A DNA stretch of 64,000 bases from Acanthamoeba sp. SK_2022b (GCA_027943245.1 JANDJZ010000204.1:1-64000), one strand, 5' to 3'. Counted from the stretch's first letter, positions 36,647-46,908 are shown. The notes: a model not told the origin generated them from the letters alone. A program made the numbers and translations.

Positions 36647-38477
36647 GTTCGTGCCCCTTAAGGCTGGCGAGATAGTCGCGCCAGCCGCCAAACTCAGTGA
36701 TATCCGTGGCGCCTTCCAGCGCCCAGGCTTCGCAGATAAACCCCTTCACCCGCCGGCCGTCCGCCAGCAGCAGCGTGCCGATGCCCAAGGGCGCCGGGAT
36801 TTCCGCCACAAACTCGCCGAAACGGGCCAGCGGGATGTCCCACAGCTCAAGACGGATCGCAGCTCCCTGCGCCACGCGCGCCAGCCCCGGCTTCGGCGGC
36901 TCGGTATCGGCCAGCGCGTAGAGGCGGTAACAGGGGGCGGTGACGGTTTGCTCCACCCGCACCGCGTCGCGCTGCGTCAGCTGGACGTTGAGCGGCATAC
37001 CGCTGAGGTGAGCGCCCACTACCGCCAGACGCACATGTCCCGCAGACGGGGCCGGCACGGGCTGCGGCGGCAATGCCCGGCCGGTAGCCCCGAGCGGTAA
37101 GGCGCTTTGCCGTTGCCAGCGCAGGCCAAACGCCGCCAGCGCCCGGTCATGCCAGGCGGGCGCAATCAGGGTGATGCCCGCCGGCAGCCCGTCTTCGCGC
37201 AGCGGCCCCGGCAGTGCCAGCGCGCTCAGATCGGCCAGGTTGGTGAAATTGGTGTAAGTGCCGAACTGCGAATTGAACAGCACCGGCTCCTGCGCCATCT
37301 CCGCCAGGGTGCGGATAGTGGGCGCGGTCGGCACCACCAGCGCGTCGAACGGCGCCAGCCGCTGGGCAATTTGCCGCGCCAGCTCGGCGCGCAGGTATTC
37401 CGCCTTGTAGGCGTCGCAGGCGCTGTAGCTCAGGCCGTTGCCGACGATGCCGCGCACCACCGGGTCGATAGCCTGTGGGCTCGCTTCCAGCACCTGCTCA
37501 ATCGCCACCGTGCGCTCCGCCACCCAGGGGCCGTAATACAGCTGTTCCGCCAGGGTGCGAAACGGCGCGAAATCGAGGGGTTCCAGCGTGGCGCCGCCCG
37601 CCTGCAGCTGCGCCAGCGCGCGGTGAAACGCCCGCTCGGCCTGAACGTCACCGAAAAACTCCAGCTGGGCGGGGATGGCGAAACGCGGCGCGGCGGGAAT
37701 ATCCGCCGGCGCGGTATGCGGATCGGGGCGGGAATACGGATCTGCCGCGTCAAAGCCGCTCGCCAGTTCCGCCACCTGCGCCGCATCGGCCACCGTCAAC
37801 GCGAAGACCGACACCGTATCGTTCAACCGGCAGGCCGGCACCACGCCGCGGTTGGACAACCGGCCCTTGGTCGGCTTCAGCCCGACGATGTTGTTGAACC
37901 CGGCGGGCACGCGCCCCGAACCGGCGGTGTCGGTGCCCAGCGCGAACGGCACCAGACCGCGCGCCACCACCGAGGCGGAGCCGGAGCTGGAACCGCCGCT
38001 GACGTAGCGGCTGTCGAAGCTGTTGACCACCGCGCCATAAGGTGAGCGGGTGCCCACCAATCCGGTGGCGAACTGGTCGAGGTTGGTTTTACCGAGGGCG
38101 ATCGCCCCGGCGGCGCGCAGGTTGGCAACCACGGTGGCATCCACCGCGGCCTGATAGGTGAACGCCGGGCAGGCGGCGCTGGTTGGCCAGCCGCCGACGT
38201 CAATATTGTCTTTGATGGCGAAGGGCACGCCGAACAGCGGCAGGCGGCTGAGATCGCCGGCGACCGCCGCCAGCAACTGCGCGAGCTGCCGATACTGCTG
38301 CTCGCGCTGCGCCGGCGTGGCGAGATACAGCCAGGCGTTATCGTCCGGGTTCAGCCCGGCGAGCAGCGTTTCGATCGTCGCGCTGACGCAGGCGAGGCGC
38401 TCACCCGCCGGACGGGTTTGATAATGGTGCTGCCATTCACTGAGGGTAAAACCGCACGTTTCAACAGGGTCGCTCAT
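36639..38477 (-). CDS. atzF: Allophanate hydrolase
   Basis: 612 residues. The amidase-signature triad is visible as Lys89 (FAIKDNIDV), Ser164 (GGSSSGSA) and Ser187 (GTDTAGSGR). Residues about 470-610 form the C-terminal allophanate hydrolase domain. It converts allophanate to two ammonium and CO2, the second step after urea carboxylase. It is the promoter-proximal gene of the urea operon, just below a sigma-54 promoter. Confidence 0.93.
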   Translation of the reverse strand: MSDPVETCGFTLSEWQHHYQTRPAGERLACVSATIETLLAGLNPDDNAWLYLATPAQREQQYRQLAQLLAAVAGDLSRLPLFGVPFAIKDNIDVGGWPTSAACPAFTYQAAVDATVVANLRAAGAIALGKTNLDQFATGLVGTRSPYGAVVNSFDSRYVSGGSSSGSASVVARGLVPFALGTDTAGSGRVPAGFNNIVGLKPTKGRLSNRGVVPACRLNDTVSVFALTVADAAQVAELASGFDAADPYSRPDPHTAPADIPAAPRFAIPAQLEFFGDVQAERAFHRALAQLQAGGATLEPLDFAPFRTLAEQLYYGPWVAERTVAIEQVLEASPQAIDPVVRGIVGNGLSYSACDAYKAEYLRAELARQIAQRLAPFDALVVPTAPTIRTLAEMAQEPVLFNSQFGTYTNFTNLADLSALALPGPLREDGLPAGITLIAPAWHDRALAAFGLRWQRQSALPLGATGRALPPQPVPAPSAGHVRLAVVGAHLSGMPLNVQLTQRDAVRVEQTVTAPCYRLYALADTEPPKPGLARVAQGAAIRLELWDIPLARFGEFVAEIPAPLGIGTLLLADGRRVKGFICEAWALEGATDITEFGGWRDYLASLKGHEHV

Positions 38478-38517
38478 CGGCTGAATTCCATCTGGTACAC
38501 AAGATGGGATTCAACAG

Positions 38518-38533
38518 AGCAACCGGCGTGCCA
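38518..38533 (-). promoter_or_regulatory. Sigma-54 promoter of the urea operon
   Basis: On the minus strand TGGCACGCCGGTTGCT matches the -24/-12 consensus TGGCAC-N5-TTGC completely. It lies about 40 bp upstream of the atzF start. A TGCACC half-site at 38597-38602, about 65 bp further up, could be part of an NtrC enhancer, but its other half is poor. Nitrogen-limitation control through RpoN/NtrC is the likely meaning. Confidence 0.85.
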
Positions 38534-38655
38534 ATTTTTAATCTCATGATTTCAATAAATTATAATTAAAACTTATGACGGCGAGGGTGAACGGCCTGCA
38601 CCAGCGGCGCGCAGCGGGAGAACAAAAAGAGTGCAATAAGGGGATGATGCAGAGG

Positions 38656-38685
38656 AAAATCGGGGCGACGACACTCGCCGCCCCG
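38656..38685 (-). terminator. Intrinsic terminator after the M60 peptidase gene
   Basis: CGGGGCGA (38661-38668) and TCGCCGCCCCG (38675-38685) form a strong stem with one bulge. On the minus strand it is followed by ATTTT. Confidence 0.7.
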
Positions 38686-38700
38686 GGAGGCCGATGGGGA

Positions 38701-41268
38701 TCAATCCTTAATGCGTTTTAAACCGACCGGCGTAATGCAGTAGGTCTGTTGCTTGCCCTTCTCCGCCAGTCGCACATGCTGCATCTCGTTGACGATCGTC
38801 AGACGGTTGTCCGGCTCTTCATGCCGCAGATGGATCACCTCACCGCCGTAGCCTGACAGCGGCAGCACCCAGGTTTTAGCCTGTTGATTTTGGCTGCCGA
38901 TGACGTCGTAGCTGAGCAAGGTATTACCGTCCGCATCCGTCACGCTGAGGAAGGCGTAGCTGTCGGTAAAGTAGTGGTGAGCAATCCCCGCCGCCAGCGT
39001 CACGGTCACGGTTTTCTTCACCAGATCGACGGCGCAGGTCAGAAACTGGCGATCGCCAATCCCTTTGCCGGCCACGGTAAACGCATTGCCGACGTTAGCG
39101 CCCGGCGGCGTATTGTCGGCCGGCAGGCAATCCCGATAGGTCGCCAACAGCGGCTCGCGCTGCGGCTCGGCAAAGGCGCCGATCGCCAGATAAATATCGT
39201 CCTTGAACGACGACGATGGCGCGTAGTAGGCCGGCAGCAGCCGGCGCAAACGCTGCGCCGCCTGTTCCAGGCGCATCAGCAGCGCCTGCTCGGGATCGCC
39301 GGAAAGCGCCGGGTTTTTCAGCCCGCTGGTTTCGATACGCAGCACGTTGGTTTTGTTTTTGTTATCGATGACGCCGGCCGCCGCCGGATTCAAACGCACC
39401 CGGCTCGGCTCCACATGATAAATCTCGATGTCATCACCCTCGGCAAACGGCAGCTCGTCGTGACTTAACGTAGCCTGAGTGCCCTGAACCTCTTTGCTGA
39501 AGCGCACCGCACCCTGCCGATCGCGCAGCGTCACCCGGGCATAGGTTTCACCCGGGAAGTAGGCGTGCGGCGTGGTGCTGGTCACGTCAACCACCACCGC
39601 CCCTTTGGCGCGATCGACGACCACGGTGGCGAAGACCGCATCGCTCAGGCCCAACAGATTGATCTCCTGCGACACGATCGGCGAAGCGGCTTTGCGCTCG
39701 AAGCGAAGCGTCACCGCGCTTTTCCCCTGTTTCACCGTCAGGTAACCCGCCGTCGGCCGGTATTTGCGATCTTTACCGGTCGGCAACCGCAGGGTGTACA
39801 CGCCGATCGGCAACGCAGCCAGGGCCAGGGTCGGCGCGTCGATACGGACCTTGTGGGCATAGCGCGCCCCTTCCATCAGCACAAGCTCCTCACCGTAGAT
39901 CTGCGCAAAGTCATCGATATCCAGACTCAGGGCGACATCGCCTTTCAGGCCGCTCGCCTTGAGCTGAGAGGAATCGACCAGGCGCAGGGAGGAATCCAGC
40001 TTCAGCTGTGCCTGCACCGCCGGCAAACTCTGCGCATCCACCAGTTGATACAGCGGGTATACCGCCTTGGCGTGGCTGTACGCGTTGAGATCGCGCTGCG
40101 TTTGGGTGATCACGCCGCCGGTCAGCTCGACGAACGGCGTCACGTCGATTTGCTCGCCGGCCGCGGCGAAGCTTGCCGACAGCAGGTCCAGCAAGGCATG
40201 TTCGGACGGCACGAAGCCCGGCGTATTGCAGCTTTGGCGATACTGCTGGTTAAAGTGCGTGAAGGCGTTCTTGCCTGCCTTGTCGACCATCAGCATCGCG
40301 AAGAACAGCTTGGAGCGCAGATCCCACTGGTTGAGCGGCGTACCCTGAGCGATCAGATCGACGATTTTCTTCTCGACGCCAGCCGCGTTGCCGTAGTTAT
40401 ACAGCCACCCTTCCTGGTATTTGCGCTCTCCCAGCATCACGTCCTGATAGCAAGCGGCGTAAATATTGTTCCACATCTCACCGGTGGAGAAATATTTGTC
40501 GCCCATAAAGTGCCCCTGATAGCCGTGCGCGATCTCATGCAGGCTGCCCCAGTTGCTGTCTTTCGGCGTCAGCCAGAAGCTGCTGACCGAGTTGCTGGTT
40601 TCCGCCGTCCAGCGGCCGCCGTAATACGCGGCGCCGGCGCCGTGTTTATCGGCCTTCATAAAGTAGCGGTTGCGAATATTGCGATCGGATTCGTGTTCAG
40701 CCTCGAACGAGACGCCGGTCAGCGCATTGTAGAAGGTGAAAATGCGGTCATAGTAGGCGATCAGCCCGTCGATGTTTTTCGCCTCGCCCAGCGACTTCAG
40801 CGCCGGTTTACTGATTTTCGGCACCAGCAATACCGCGTATTCCGCATCGACCAGCGCAAACTCGGCGTCCCGATCGTCCCAGCGGGCGAAGAATGCGGCT
40901 TCGTTTTCGCCGCGGCGATAAACCGGCAGCGCTTTCGCCGTGTCCGGATACTCGAACTCCAGCGCCGGTTCGCCCTGCCCGTACGGCGTATCGATAAACG
41001 GCACCGAGACGGCATTGACCTGGGCCTCGACCCAGCTCGCGCCGAGGCTGAATTCAGCCTCCGTTTTGCTGTCGTCATTCAGCAAGCGCAGCGTGAGCTT
41101 GCCGGTAAACGCCGCGTTGGTCTGCCGCACTCGCAGCACCTGCCCGGCGGCGAGAATGATGCCCAGGTGCTGGCGATCGTGATCGATACCTTTGCTCATG
41201 CCTGCCGCATCCAGCCAGACCGGCCGGGTCAACGTGTAAAGTGATTGGGTTTTCGTGATGGTTGGCAT
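38701..41268 (-). CDS. M60/enhancin-like zinc metallopeptidase with two mucin-binding-type modules
   Basis: 855 residues from the ATG at 41268, preceded by AGGAAAGC. The zinc motif HEIAH has His244, Glu245 and His248, with Glu264 downstream in GEMWNN, the M60-like HExxH...E arrangement. Residues about 1-180 are an all-beta N-terminal region. Residues 547-627 and 744-815 are two related repeats (H-x-YF..YA..., then EP..R), which fit the putative mucin/carbohydrate-binding module PF03272. Members cleave mucin-type glycoproteins and include insect-virus enhancins and bacterial homologues. No signal peptide is visible, so the export route is unclear. Confidence 0.87.
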   Translation of the reverse strand: MPTITKTQSLYTLTRPVWLDAAGMSKGIDHDRQHLGIILAAGQVLRVRQTNAAFTGKLTLRLLNDDSKTEAEFSLGASWVEAQVNAVSVPFIDTPYGQGEPALEFEYPDTAKALPVYRRGENEAAFFARWDDRDAEFALVDAEYAVLLVPKISKPALKSLGEAKNIDGLIAYYDRIFTFYNALTGVSFEAEHESDRNIRNRYFMKADKHGAGAAYYGGRWTAETSNSVSSFWLTPKDSNWGSLHEIAHGYQGHFMGDKYFSTGEMWNNIYAACYQDVMLGERKYQEGWLYNYGNAAGVEKKIVDLIAQGTPLNQWDLRSKLFFAMLMVDKAGKNAFTHFNQQYRQSCNTPGFVPSEHALLDLLSASFAAAGEQIDVTPFVELTGGVITQTQRDLNAYSHAKAVYPLYQLVDAQSLPAVQAQLKLDSSLRLVDSSQLKASGLKGDVALSLDIDDFAQIYGEELVLMEGARYAHKVRIDAPTLALAALPIGVYTLRLPTGKDRKYRPTAGYLTVKQGKSAVTLRFERKAASPIVSQEINLLGLSDAVFATVVVDRAKGAVVVDVTSTTPHAYFPGETYARVTLRDRQGAVRFSKEVQGTQATLSHDELPFAEGDDIEIYHVEPSRVRLNPAAAGVIDNKNKTNVLRIETSGLKNPALSGDPEQALLMRLEQAAQRLRRLLPAYYAPSSSFKDDIYLAIGAFAEPQREPLLATYRDCLPADNTPPGANVGNAFTVAGKGIGDRQFLTCAVDLVKKTVTVTLAAGIAHHYFTDSYAFLSVTDADGNTLLSYDVIGSQNQQAKTWVLPLSGYGGEVIHLRHEEPDNRLTIVNEMQHVRLAEKGKQQTYCITPVGLKRIKD

Positions 41269-41393
41269 CCTGCTTTCCTCATGGTTTGGGTGATTGAATT
41301 GACCATGAGAAAGTAACCGGGGGGCGGCCCGCCCACCATCGATGGCGGATGGCTGAGGGCCTGTACAACAACGGCGGGCGGGAGAGCGGCAAT

Positions 41394-41422
41394 AAAAAAG
41401 GCGCAACCTTGCGATTGCGCCT
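41394..41422 (-). terminator. Intrinsic terminator after yehS
   Basis: AGGCGCAA (41399-41406) and TTGCGCCT (41415-41422) pair perfectly. On the minus strand a T-run follows at 41394-41398. Confidence 0.88.
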
Positions 41423-41444
41423 GAGGCTCGGTGAACGCTGCGCG

Positions 41445-41909
41445 TTACTCGCCGCGAACGCGCTGCGCCAACCCTTTGAGGAAGTAGCGCAGCATCTGAT
41501 CGCCGCATGGGCGGTAGTTCTTGGTGCCTTCTTTGCGGAACAGCGCGCTCAGCTCCGGCTTGGAGATGCGGAAGTCCACCGCGGTGAAGATCTGGTGCAT
41601 GTCGGTGTCTTTCAGCTCGAACGCCACGCGCAGCTTTTTCAGCACCAGGTTATTGGTGATCGGCAGCTCAACCGCCGGCGCCGGGAACTTGTCGTCCTTG
41701 CCGCGTTTGAAGAACACCAGGCCATTGAGGAAGTGCGCCATCACTTCGTCCGGGCACTTCTCGTAGCCCGGCTCGCCTTCTTTGATCACGTAAGCGTCCA
41801 TCGCCGACACCGCCACCTCGAAATCGTCCAGTTTGATAATCTCGACCATTTTGGCGTTGTTAATGCTCAGCATATAGCGCACGCTGCGCAGCACGTCGTT
41901 GTTCATCAT
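41445..41909 (-). CDS. yehS: DUF1456 family protein YehS
   Basis: 154 residues (a second ATG follows at once, so 153 is also possible). Two DUF1456 repeats are visible: NNDVLRSVRYMLSINNAKMV with VMAHFLNGLVFFKRGKDD, then NNLVLKKLRVAFELKDTDM with DQMLRYFLKGLAQR. They match YehS. Function unknown. It is transcribed alone with its own terminator. Confidence 0.88.
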   Translation of the reverse strand: MMNNDVLRSVRYMLSINNAKMVEIIKLDDFEVAVSAMDAYVIKEGEPGYEKCPDEVMAHFLNGLVFFKRGKDDKFPAPAVELPITNNLVLKKLRVAFELKDTDMHQIFTAVDFRISKPELSALFRKEGTKNYRPCGDQMLRYFLKGLAQRVRGE

Positions 41910-41967
41910 GGGATTGCATTGCCTTTACTTGTCTAACGGGGACGTGCGCACATTGCGAAACGAAATG

Positions 41968-41996
41968 ACTGCCACACACCTTGAATGTGCGGCAGT
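41968..41996. terminator. Hairpin downstream of the phn operon
   Basis: ACTGCCACACA (41968-41978) and TGTGCGGCAGT (41986-41996) pair with one mismatch between yehS and the end of phnE2. Only a weak T-run (CATTTC) follows on the minus strand, so it could be a weak terminator or a stabilising hairpin. Confidence 0.5.
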
Positions 41997-42018
41997 ATAG
42001 GGATCGGCAAGGGGTTTC

Positions 42019-42918
42019 TCAATCGATTTGGCTTTTTTGCTGATACAGCGGGATGTCTTCGCCGATGATGTACTTGTTGCGCAGCATCGACGAGACCTTA
42101 TCCATGATCATCACCACCACCACCAGGATCAGGGTGATGAACATCACCACGTCCCAGTTCCACAGCCGCATGTTTTCCGCGTACACCAGGCCGATGCCGC
42201 CGGCGCCGACGAAGCCCAGCACCGCCGCAGAGCGAGTGTTGGACTCGATCTGGTACAGGCTGAGCGCCAGGAAGGTGGGGAACGATTGGGTGAAGATGCC
42301 GTAGCGGTGCTTCTGCAACCCGTTGGCGCCCACCGCCGTCAGGCCGCGGCTGGGGGACTTGTCCACCGCCTCGTGCCCTTCGGCGTACAGTTTGCCCAGC
42401 AGCCCGACGTCCTGCATCACGATCGCCAACACCCCGGCCAGCGGCCCCATGCCGACGGCGCGCACGAAGATCAGCCCCCAGATCGCCATGTCGATACCGC
42501 GCAGCACGTCCAGCAAGCGGCGCACCAGCACGGAGATCGGCCGCAGCAGCGGCGTCGACATCACGTTGCGCGCGGCGAAGAACGACAGCGGCAGCGCGAT
42601 CAGCGACGCGGTGATGGTGCCGGCGAACACGATGGCGATGGTGATGCCGATCTGCTGAAAGTAGTACATGAACGGCCAGTTGACGAAGTCGTGCCAGACG
42701 AACATGCGCAGGAAATAGCGCCCCAGCTGCTGGCAGCCGTTGATAAACTGCGGCCAGGTAATGCCGAAGACCAGGAAGAAGAACACATAGTACAGCACGA
42801 TCGCCAGCGCGATCAGGCCGACGGTGCGCAGGTAGCGCCCCTGCTGCGCGAAGATCGCAGGATGCTGTTGTTTCAACTGGCGCAGCGTTTCCGCCGACGC
42901 CGGAGTGCCCGCTATCAT
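42019..42918 (-). CDS. phnE: Phosphonate-type ABC transporter permease, second PhnE
   Basis: 299 residues with about six membrane helices and the permease loop VGANGLQKHRYGIF. It contains the PhnE-type GAGGIGLVYAENMRLWNWD segment. Its ATG overlaps the stop of the first phnE by 4 nt. The operon carries two PhnE copies, which would form a heterodimeric channel. Confidence 0.9.
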   Translation of the reverse strand: MIAGTPASAETLRQLKQQHPAIFAQQGRYLRTVGLIALAIVLYYVFFFLVFGITWPQFINGCQQLGRYFLRMFVWHDFVNWPFMYYFQQIGITIAIVFAGTITASLIALPLSFFAARNVMSTPLLRPISVLVRRLLDVLRGIDMAIWGLIFVRAVGMGPLAGVLAIVMQDVGLLGKLYAEGHEAVDKSPSRGLTAVGANGLQKHRYGIFTQSFPTFLALSLYQIESNTRSAAVLGFVGAGGIGLVYAENMRLWNWDVVMFITLILVVVVMIMDKVSSMLRNKYIIGEDIPLYQQKSQID

Positions 42919-43778
42919 TTTGCCCCCTCCACCACGCGCTTACGCAGCTCGCCCGACACGTAGTCGAGCACGGAAACCACCACGATGATCAACAGCAGCG
43001 TCATGCTGACCTGATCGTAGCGGTCGAGTTTAATGTTGGTCATCAGCTCCTGGCCGATGCCGCCCGCGCCCACCAGCCCCAAAATGGTCGACTGACGGAA
43101 GTTGATCTCCAGCCGCATGAAGCTGTAGGAGAGAAACACCGGCTTCACCTGCGGCCACAGGCCGAAGCGCATGCGCTGCAGCGGCGTGGCGCCGCAGGCC
43201 GCCAGCCCGCGCACCGGTTTGTTGGAGGCGGTTTCGATCGATTCGTAGAACAGCTTGGTCAGGCTGCCGATGGTGTGCAGCGCCAGCGCCAGGAAGCCGG
43301 GAATGGCGCCGATGCCGAACGCCATCACGAACATCACCGCCCACGCCAGCTCCGGCATGGTGCGCAAAAACGCCACCAGCGTGCGGATCGCCAGCCGCAC
43401 CGAGGCCGGGGTATAGGTGTTGCTGGCCGCCAGAAACGCCAGCACGGTCGCCACCAGCACCGAGAAAATGGTCGCCGCCAGCGCCAACTGCAGGGTCTCC
43501 CAGATCAGCGGCAGCTGGATATTCAGGCGGTAACCCCAGTAGGCCAGCGAGCCCTCGGTGCGCCCGTCGGCGAACAGTAAATGCCAATGCAGCGTCGGAA
43601 TGGTTTCGGCCAGGTAGTCGAAGAAGTGCGGAATAGACACCCAGACGGTGTGCAGGTTGAACTCGGCGAGGTTGCCGGCGCCCAGGTACAGCACCACCAG
43701 TCCGAGCGACCACAGCAGCGCTTCGCGCTTTTGCTTGCTGCGGATCCGTTGGTAATAGTGTGCGAAATCGGTATTCAA
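42915..43778 (-). CDS. phnE: Phosphonate-type ABC transporter permease, first PhnE
   Basis: I place the start at the TTG at 43778, with GGAAG about 7 nt upstream, giving 287 residues of normal family length. An in-frame ATG at 43832 lies inside a perfect hairpin and would add 18 unrelated residues, so I think it is not used. The protein has the permease loop RGLAACGATPLQRMRFGLWPQ and the GAGGIGQELM segment. If the TTG is wrong, the ATG is the alternative. Confidence 0.85.
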   Translation of the reverse strand: MNTDFAHYYQRIRSKQKREALLWSLGLVVLYLGAGNLAEFNLHTVWVSIPHFFDYLAETIPTLHWHLLFADGRTEGSLAYWGYRLNIQLPLIWETLQLALAATIFSVLVATVLAFLAASNTYTPASVRLAIRTLVAFLRTMPELAWAVMFVMAFGIGAIPGFLALALHTIGSLTKLFYESIETASNKPVRGLAACGATPLQRMRFGLWPQVKPVFLSYSFMRLEINFRQSTILGLVGAGGIGQELMTNIKLDRYDQVSMTLLLIIVVVSVLDYVSGELRKRVVEGAK

Positions 43779-43803
43779 AAGAGGTCTTCCATCTTTATGG
43801 AAC

Positions 43804-43829
43804 AAGGGGTTCAGCACGCTGAACCCCTT
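43804..43829. repeat. Perfect intra-operon hairpin between phnD and phnE
   Basis: AAGGGGTTCAG (43804-43814) and CTGAACCCCTT (43819-43829) pair over 11 bp with a 4-nt loop. No U-tract follows. It is placed between the binding-protein gene and the first permease gene, as in the osmF-yehY junction, and could stabilise the phnD message. Confidence 0.7.
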
Positions 43830-43856
43830 CATTCGGACGGCCGAGGCAGCCGGGAA

Positions 43857-44789
43857 TTAACGGTCGCCTTTAGTCAGCTCGCGCTTCATATCGATGATGT
43901 TCTGGTATTCCGCCAGGGTGGTGTCGCCGATGTGCTGTTTGCCGCCCATCGCTTTGATAAAGCACTGGTGATCGTCTTTATCCAGCTTCTTGATCGCGGT
44001 GACCACTTTGGCCTTGAAGTCGGCCGGCAGCGAGTTGCTCACCAGGATCGGGCCGTTCGGGATCAGCGGCGACTGCCAGATGATGCGGATCTGTTTCATC
44101 AGGTCAGGGTGATCCATGCGGATCATGCGGGTGAACGCGCCGCTGGTGTAGCCGGTGTTGTAGTCGCCGATCATCGACGCCCAGGTCACCGCGCCTTCGA
44201 ACTGGCCGTTCAACACGCCGAGAATGTCCTGCTCGTGGCCGCCGGAGAAGGTGACGCTGGAGAAGGTGTTGTTGTATTTGTTGTCGACCGTGCCGCCGAA
44301 CAGCTTTTTAAACGCCTGGTTCGGGATCAGGAAGCCGGAGGTGGAATCCGGATCGGCGAAGCCGATGGCCTTGCCTTTCAGGTCTTCCAGTTTCTGGTAC
44401 GGGCTGCCGGCCTTCACCACCACCACCGAGTGGTAGCCGCGCGACTGGTCGACGTCGTCGACCGCGATGCCGACGATGTCCACCGCTTTCGGATCCTTGA
44501 TGTAGACCGAAGCGAACGACGACGGCGACATGCTCAGCACCAGGTCAATCTTGCCGCCCAGCAGGCCCTGGATCACGCCGGAATAGTCGGACGAGTTGCG
44601 CAGCTTGGTATCGACGTTCAGCTCTTTATCCAGAAACTGCTTCACGCACTGGTTATCGCCGATCTGCTGGGTGGCGTTCTGGCCGCCGAGAATGCCCAGG
44701 TTCAGCTCTTTCGGCGCATCCGCTGCGGCAGCATTAAATACCATCATCGCGCCGGCCATCAGGGTGGTCAGACTCAATACTTTTTTCAT
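43857..44789 (-). CDS. phnD: Phosphonate-type ABC transporter substrate-binding protein PhnD
   Basis: 310 residues. Sec signal peptide (MKKVLSLTTLMAGAMMVFNA, cleavage near AAADA), then the PhnD fold (LNLGILGGQNATQQIGDNQC, LGGKIDLVLSMSPSSFASV, DPDSTSGFLIPN). It binds phosphonate or phosphate ester. It lies 41 bp after phnC. Confidence 0.9.
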   Translation of the reverse strand: MKKVLSLTTLMAGAMMVFNAAAADAPKELNLGILGGQNATQQIGDNQCVKQFLDKELNVDTKLRNSSDYSGVIQGLLGGKIDLVLSMSPSSFASVYIKDPKAVDIVGIAVDDVDQSRGYHSVVVVKAGSPYQKLEDLKGKAIGFADPDSTSGFLIPNQAFKKLFGGTVDNKYNNTFSSVTFSGGHEQDILGVLNGQFEGAVTWASMIGDYNTGYTSGAFTRMIRMDHPDLMKQIRIIWQSPLIPNGPILVSNSLPADFKAKVVTAIKKLDKDDHQCFIKAMGGKQHIGDTTLAEYQNIIDMKRELTKGDR

Positions 44790-44830
44790 TAGGTGTGCCT
44801 TGTGTGTAAAGGGTAAAGGTCAAAAGTGCT

Positions 44831-45664
44831 TCAATGGATCTGATTGGCTTCTTCGCCATACAGCTGGTGCAGGATCCGTTCGTTCAGTTGCGAAGGATGC
44901 CCGTCAAACACGATCTTCCCGTGGGCGATGCCGATCACCCGCGAGCAATACTCTTTCACCAGTTCGACCGAGTGCAGGTTCACCATCACCGCGATGCCGT
45001 CTTCGCTGATTTTCTGCAGCGCGTCCATGATGCGGCGGGTGTTTTTCGGATCGAGCGACGCGACCGGCTCATCGGCCAGCAGGATTTGCGGGTTTTGCAT
45101 CAGCGCGCGGCAGATGGCGACGCGCTGCATTTGGCCGCCGGAGAGGTTCTCGGCGCGCTGCAGCGCGTGCGGCAGCATGTTGAGCCACTGCAACAGCTCG
45201 ATGGCGCGAGCGCGGTCGGCGTCATCGAACAGTTTGAAGAAGGATTTCAGAGTGGAAGTGTGGCTCAGACGGCCCAGCAGCACGTTGGTCATCACGTCCA
45301 GCCGCGGCACCAGGCAGAAGTCCTGGAAGATCATGCCGCAGCGCGCGCGCCACTGGCGCATCTGGCGGCCGGCCAGCTGAGCGATATCCTGCGCCACGCC
45401 ATCGTCTTCGAAGTGCAGCATCTCGCCGCAGCTGGAAGGAATGGTGCCGTTCAGGGTGTGCAGCAGCGTGGACTTGCCCGCGCCGGAACGGCCGATCACC
45501 GCCACGAATTCGCCGGCATGCAGATCGAAATTGATGTCATCCAGCACGCGCTGCTGCGCTTTGTAGGCCTTGCCGAGTCCCTTTACCGATAAAACTTTGC
45601 GGGATGCGGCGGCGTGCTGCCCTGGAAAGTCGTGCTGTGCCAATTTTAACAGTGCCTGAGCCAT
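44831..45664 (-). CDS. phnC: Phosphonate-type ABC transporter ATPase PhnC
   Basis: 277 residues. Walker [10 protein letters not shown] near residue 59, signature [15 protein letters not shown] and Walker [14 protein letters not shown]. First gene of phnC-phnD-phnE-phnE. A C-P lyase cluster is not present in the window, so the imported compound might be used by enzymes elsewhere. Confidence 0.9.
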   Translation of the reverse strand: MAQALLKLAQHDFPGQHAAASRKVLSVKGLGKAYKAQQRVLDDINFDLHAGEFVAVIGRSGAGKSTLLHTLNGTIPSSCGEMLHFEDDGVAQDIAQLAGRQMRQWRARCGMIFQDFCLVPRLDVMTNVLLGRLSHTSTLKSFFKLFDDADRARAIELLQWLNMLPHALQRAENLSGGQMQRVAICRALMQNPQILLADEPVASLDPKNTRRIMDALQKISEDGIAVMVNLHSVELVKEYCSRVIGIAHGKIVFDGHPSQLNERILHQLYGEEANQIH

Positions 45665-45710
45665 ATGATTTCTCTGGTTTCAGTGGCTAATCATTATGGG
45701 CACCTATTAA

Positions 45711-45728
45711 CGGATAAGTTTATGACAG
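45711..45728 (-). promoter_or_regulatory. Possible Pho box upstream of phnC
   Basis: On the minus strand CTGTCATAAACTTATCCG has a first half identical to the PhoB-box unit CTGTCATAAA and a weak second half. It lies about 50 bp upstream of the phnC start and would link the operon to phosphate starvation. Confidence 0.5.
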
Positions 45729-45781
45729 TGGGATGATCGTTTTATGGCCGGGGCGTGACGCGTGCCGCCCCGGCGTTCGCC

Positions 45782-46822
<1,041 letters not shown>

Positions 46823-46832
46823 TCAACGCCAC

Positions 46833-46863
46833 AAAAAATAATGCCGCCAAACCGGCGGCATTA
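46833..46863 (-). terminator. Attenuator terminator before trpS2
   Basis: On the minus strand TAATGCCGCC and GGCGGCATTA pair perfectly over 10 bp with a 5-nt loop (stem 46839-46863), followed at once by TTTTTT (46833-46838). It lies 44-74 nt before the trpS2 start. Confidence 0.88.
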
Positions 46864-46908
46864 AAAAGAGATGTGAATACTCGTGCCGCCTCAGAAGAGG
46901 CGCCACCA
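46854..46908 (-). promoter_or_regulatory. trp-type attenuator: pause hairpin and antiterminator region
   Basis: Hairpin 1:2 is the stem CGCCTC/GAGGCG with a 4-nt loop at 46887-46902, directly after the two Trp codons (46903-46908). Segment 2, GGCGGCA (46884-46890), is exactly complementary to TGCCGCC (46854-46860), the upstream arm of the terminator, giving an antiterminator. A ribosome stalled at the Trp codons would block 1:2, free 2:3 and prevent the terminator. Confidence 0.85.

Noticed and set aside
38597..38613. NtrC enhancer upstream of the sigma-54 promoter
   Set aside because: TGCACC is a good half-site, but the partner half does not match GGTGCA and the spacing is wrong; kept only as a hint.
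39565..41244. 559-codon open frame opposite the M60 peptidase
   Set aside because: The minus strand has the HEIAH motif and domain repeats; the plus frame has no recognisable features.
45747..45774. Strong GC hairpin after trpS2 considered as a terminator
   Set aside because: The minus strand has AAAA, not a T-run, after the stem, so intrinsic termination of trpS2 is not supported; it may be another kind of hairpin.
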